This document shows positions 4,770-6,852 of a stretch of 6,852 nt of DNA, piece by piece. The notes below the pieces were generated by a model. The model had not been told where the DNA came from. It ran no database searches and worked only from the letters and a program-made list of their open reading frames with translations. Each line of letters begins with the position of its first letter. The stretch's first letter is position 1. The position numbers and the translations under genes were made by a program. This stretch comes from Nitrosotalea sp. (GTDB lineage: Archaea; Halobacteriota; Syntropharchaeia; Alkanophagales; Methanospirareceae), in assembly GCA_020725315.1 (NCBI GenBank), contig DYFG01000086.1:1-6852 (forward strand), written 5' to 3'.

Positions 4770-5176
4770 AAACCCATTCCTACCTGGGTGAAATGCTTAT
4801 CTTCTGTAAGAATATTGGCGATTCCTAACTCTGCCATGACTACCATTGAGGTTAAATCAGTAAAGGATATTCTTGGCTTGTCCTGAAACTTTATTCTCAA
4901 GCCTTTTGCTTTCTCGAATCGCTCTGCGGTAATACGCTCTAAACGGAGGTAACCTTCCTTGATAGCAAGATTTATTAAATCCAGTGAATCTGTAGCCTCC
5001 TTGAAAGGCAACCGTCTGAAAAGAAGCGTAAAGGTTTCGTCCAGGACATAATCGGTAGTGTAGCTAACACCCTTTTGGTTCCTCCAAGACAAATAAAACT
5101 CGTTAAGCTCAGTATGTCTGGACTACCGTTTATTCTTCAATACAATCCAGCCCCATGTATCAATGAAGAGTTTCAA
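4754..5176 (-). pseudogene. PIN-domain toxin (VapC-like) with in-frame TAG
   Basis: Read from TTG 5176-5174, which overlaps the antitoxin stop by two bases, the frame gives MKLFIDTWGWIVLKNKR, a TAG at 5125-5123 (codon 18), then SRHTELNEFYLSWRNQKGVS and the rest of a PIN domain, 140 codons in all, a normal size. Acidic residues are in place: Asp6, Glu47 (VLDET), Asp107 (SFTDLTSM) and Asp126 (LTEDKHF), ending VGMGFQKIP. No downstream start rescues the domain: the TTG at 5092 would lose Asp6. The single stop with everything else conserved suggests a recent nonsense mutation, or readthrough by a suppressor or pyrrolysine tRNA. The family cleaves RNA and is held in check by the adjacent antitoxin. 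Confidence 0.75.
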
Positions 5177-5430
5177 TCTTGCTCCCCGTAGAGTATTTCG
5201 TCTATTTTGTGGGCAAAAGGTTCAACTGATACTGTGCCTATGTATTTCAGAATAGGATCCTTTTTGGGGTCCATGTCTAATTCTGATTTTTCCTCTCTTT
5301 CCCGTTCCATCTTCTCTTTTGCTAAAAGATAGCCTACGAAATCAAAGACTTCAGAAAGTTTATCCTCTGGTAGATGTTCTATTGCTTCTTTAACAACATC
5401 CTTGAATATCTGCATCTTATATTTGTTCAA
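5173..5430 (-). CDS. VapB-like antitoxin (DUF2281-type)
   Basis: An 85-residue protein. The TTG start at 5430 is preferred over ATG 5415 because GGAGGTG at 5443-5437 is spaced eight bases from it. The helical front (VVKEAIEHLPEDKLSEVFDF) is followed by a charged coil (KEKMEREREEKSELDMDP) and the tail DPILKYIGTVSVEPFAHKID, typical of antitoxins paired with this PIN subfamily; the tail probably wraps the toxin. The stop overlaps the toxin TTG, so translation is likely coupled. A TATA box lies upstream on the same strand. It looks intact, and similar text begins the RmlC chimera at 2872. Without a working toxin it would be an orphan. Confidence 0.75.
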   Translation of the reverse strand: MNKYKMQIFKDVVKEAIEHLPEDKLSEVFDFVGYLLAKEKMEREREEKSELDMDPKKDPILKYIGTVSVEPFAHKIDEILYGEQD

Positions 5431-5436
5431 CTATAC

Positions 5437-5443
5437 CCCACCT
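5437..5443 (-). promoter_or_regulatory. Ribosome binding site fixing the antitoxin TTG start
   Basis: On the minus strand GGAGGTG sits eight bases ahead of TTG 5430 and 23 bases ahead of the nearest ATG, so the rare TTG is the likelier start. Confidence 0.65.
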
Positions 5444-5485
5444 CCAAAACATAAATTAATTAACCTTAAAATAGCAAGTAGTATA

Positions 5486-5503
5486 CAAATATAAATGCTT
5501 TTT
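5486..5503 (-). promoter_or_regulatory. Archaeal promoter for the minus-strand toxin-antitoxin pair
   Basis: On the minus strand the sequence reads AAAAAGCATTTATATTTG: an A-rich BRE-like tract followed by the TATA box TTTATATTT. The predicted transcript start is near 5468, leaving a leader of about 38 bases that includes the GGAGGTG site. Confidence 0.5.
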
Positions 5504-5640
5504 GGTATTCCTCTCTACCACGATTATACATAAAAGAGGTAAAGATTACAAATGAGAAACACGGTGAGGTGATAAGAGGAAAAATAAACATGAAAGTATC
5601 TATTCAGGTTTTTAAAGTTTTTCTAGTCCCTAATTCTCGA

Positions 5641-5654
5641 AAGTTATTTATAAG
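5641..5654 (+). promoter_or_regulatory. TATA box ahead of the IS66 transposase
   Basis: TTTATAAG at 5647-5654, preceded by CGAAAGTTA, is centred about 31 bases before ATG 5681. Transcription would start within a few bases of the start codon, so the mRNA would be close to leaderless; no ribosome binding site is present. Confidence 0.5.
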
Positions 5655-5680
5655 AGTTGCTTCTTCTCCAAAAATGAGAA

Positions 5681-5935
5681 ATGGATAGGGAGTATCTAAT
5701 GATTAGGGATAGATTGCTGAGAGAAAACGAAGAGCTAAAAGAGGAAAACAGACGTCTACATAAGGAACTCGATGAGAAAGGGTCAAAGATCAACGAGTTG
5801 CAAGAGGAGATTGACGAGTTAAAGGAGGAGAAACAGAGGCTAAGGCAGGCGATTTTCGGCTTAAAATCACCCAAAAAGAGAAGAAGAAGTCCATATGCGA
5901 ACCAGAAGCCAAAAAAGAGAGGTCCCCCTTTTTGA
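5681..5935 (+). pseudogene. IS66-family transposase (TnpC-like), N-terminal coiled coil up to in-frame TGA
   Basis: Starting at ATG 5681, residues 10-62 are a heptad-rich coiled coil (LLRENEELKEENRRLHKELD, then KINELQEEIDELKEEKQRLR), followed by QAIFGLKSPKKRRRSPYANQ and KPKKRGPPF, the basic linker typical of IS66 transposases. TGA at 5933-5935 stops the frame, but the very same frame continues directly with HTGTSRKRPDRADTTIVLEL. Relatives have Gly here (GHPG/GHTG), so GGA to TGA is the obvious single change. Without readthrough only an 84-residue coiled-coil peptide would be made. Confidence 0.8.
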
Positions 5936-6805
5936 CACACGGGAACCTCACGCAAACGCCCGGATAGAGCAGACACGACCATCGTCCTCGAGCTTGAGGC
6001 TTGCCCTTACTGCGGTGGTGAACTCAAAGAATTGGAGGATGTAGTGGTGAGATATGAAGAAGAAATCATCCCAATACCCCTTTTTGTGATAAAATACATC
6101 ATCAAGCAGGGATATTGCAAGCACTGTGACCGGATCGTTTATCCAGAAGTCCCGGAGACGATTGGCAATCGCCATTTCGGCATTCGCTTCCTTCTTTATA
6201 TTGCTTACCTGAGATATGCCCTGAATTTGCTCGAGAGCAAGATTGCAACGCTCTTGAATGACACTTATGATGCTCATCTCTCGGTAGGAACAGTAGTTGA
6301 CTACCTTAAAAAGGCTGCTGAGCTGTTCGGTGATGAGTACAAGCGTATAAAGAAGGAGATGCGGGAATCTCGGATTTGCAACTACGATGATACCGGGCAG
6401 CGAGTGGATGGGAAGAACAGGTGGCTCTGGGCTTTTGTATCAAAGGAGATGGTGCTATATCTCACGAGCAAGAACCGGGGGAAGAAAGTGGTAATAAAAG
6501 TCCTCGGTGAGGACTATGACGGTGTGAGTGGGCAGGATTTCTATCCCTCGTTCGATGGCGCGCCGGGACGGAAGCAGAAATGCTGGTCGCATCTGATAGG
6601 GGATGCAAGGGAACTCACGGAGAAGAAAAAACCACCTCCAGAATCGCTCGAATTCTACGAAGAAATATCGCAGATTTATGAGGATGCAAAAGAGGCGGAG
6701 AAGACGCTAAAAAACAGTGAGGATCGGGAGAGGGTATATGCCGAATTCGTGGAGAGGCTGGAGAAGTTCGTAGCGCAGGAGCGAAATGGAAGCATCACGC
6801 GGTGA
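5936..6805 (+). pseudogene. IS66-family transposase, zinc finger and first part of DDE domain
   Basis: Same frame as the N-terminal part after the TGA. CPYCGG (Cys108, Cys111 counting from ATG 5681) and GYCKHCDR (Cys146, Cys149) form the IS66 zinc-binding region. RFLLYIAYLRYALNLLESKI is the central helical block. NYDDTGQRVDGKNRWLWAFV holds the first catalytic Asp (usually DETG; here DDTG), and GVSGQDFYPSFDGAPGRKQK followed by CWSHLIGDAREL holds the second. TTG 6032 is the first start-like codon after the TGA but would discard the first Cys pair. The frame ends at TGA 6803-6805 after a shift near 6780; the last acidic residue should lie beyond the window. This half is visibly more GC-rich than the glycosyltransferase remnants, fitting recent arrival. 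Confidence 0.85.
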
Positions 6806-6852
6806 AAACGCTGGCGAAGCGAGCTCTGAAGTACAAGCATGAACTCTTCACC
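6781..6852 (+). pseudogene. IS66-family transposase, continuation after frameshift (runs off window)
   Basis: One frame over, the last 24 codons read AKWKHHAVKTLAKRALKYKH then ELFT, matching the usual IS66 text after the LEKLV helix (xxxLAKRLLKHxxELFTFL). Adding one G at about 6781 (GAGGCG for GAGCG) rejoins it to the preceding frame. The gene continues past the window edge. Confidence 0.7.

Larger units (their letters stand above)
5431..5680. other. Divergent intergenic region between the antitoxin and the IS66 gene
   Basis: 250 bases, AT-rich, holding one promoter facing each way. It also holds a GAGGTGAT ribosome-binding-like sequence at 5566-5573 with only a 32-codon ATG frame (5590-5688) behind it, and two T5 runs at about 5609-5622 that could act as weak archaeal termination signals. 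I see no terminal inverted repeat marking the IS66 left end. Confidence 0.5.

Noticed and set aside
5590..5688. 32-codon frame (MKVSIQVFKVFLVPN...) with GAGGTGAT some 17 bases upstream
   Set aside because: The spacing is too long, the frame overlaps the IS66 start, and no family is recognisable; noted as part of the intergenic region instead.
5644..5982. Long minus-strand open frame opposite the IS66 N-terminus
   Set aside because: It is serine and phenylalanine rich because it mirrors the Glu/Lys-rich coiled coil; no family resemblance and no ribosome binding site.
5948..6277. Minus-strand open frame opposite the IS66 zinc-finger region
   Set aside because: Lies entirely antisense to a well-recognised transposase domain and shows no motif of its own.
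1..6852. CRISPR array, tRNA or rRNA genes
   Set aside because: No regularly spaced repeats and no RNA gene signatures were seen on either strand.

Overview
This window reads as accessory DNA from a euryarchaeon. Three things point there: TATA boxes with BRE-like purine tracts about 30 bases ahead of starts (near 3508-3516, 5647-5654, and on the minus strand near 5490-5500); strong Shine-Dalgarno sites of the GGAGGTGA type matching an archaeal 16S rRNA tail; and archaeal-style VapBC-like pairs beside archaeal rhamnose and glycosyltransferase genes. The mix recalls ANME-1/Methanophagales or related methanogen-lineage genomes, but that placement is an impression from family content only.

Layout. 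48-1220 is an ISKra4-family transposase broken into three reading frames. 1285-1479 is a small intact DUF2283 gene. 1476-2240 is a wrecked family-4 (GT-B) glycosyltransferase. 2271-3372 holds remnants of a dTDP-rhamnose pathway: the front third of rmlA joined to the back of rmlD, then an intact frame in which the first ~42 residues of a VapB-like antitoxin are fused to an RmlC cupin. 3422-3511 is a scrap of a GT2 glycosyltransferase. 3542-4140 is a UPF0175 antitoxin (frameshifted) with a PIN toxin that has lost its C-terminus. 4141-4266 is a second GT2 scrap and 4280-4441 a second copy of the GT4 N-terminus. 4458-4769 is a retropepsin-like protein. 5430-4754, minus strand, is a VapB-like antitoxin and PIN toxin pair, the toxin carrying an in-frame TAG. 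5681-6852 is an IS66-family transposase with an in-frame TGA and a late frameshift, running off the window.

The picture is a decayed cell-surface polysaccharide locus (rhamnose activation plus glycosyltransferases) repeatedly cut by deletions and invaded by insertion sequences and toxin-antitoxin modules. Few genes look whole: the DUF2283 protein, the antitoxin-RmlC chimera, possibly the retropepsin, and the minus-strand antitoxin. The most unusual items are the antitoxin-RmlC fusion with its own strong ribosome binding site, and a nested pair of duplicated glycosyltransferase fragments: GT4 N-termini at 1476 and 4280, and GT2 scraps at 3454 and 4152 flanking the UPF0175-PIN module. Three of the frameshifts are each explained by loss of a single G from a G run, so sequencing or assembly error must be excluded before all of these are called pseudogenes. 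I see no RNA genes, CRISPR array or complete novel system.
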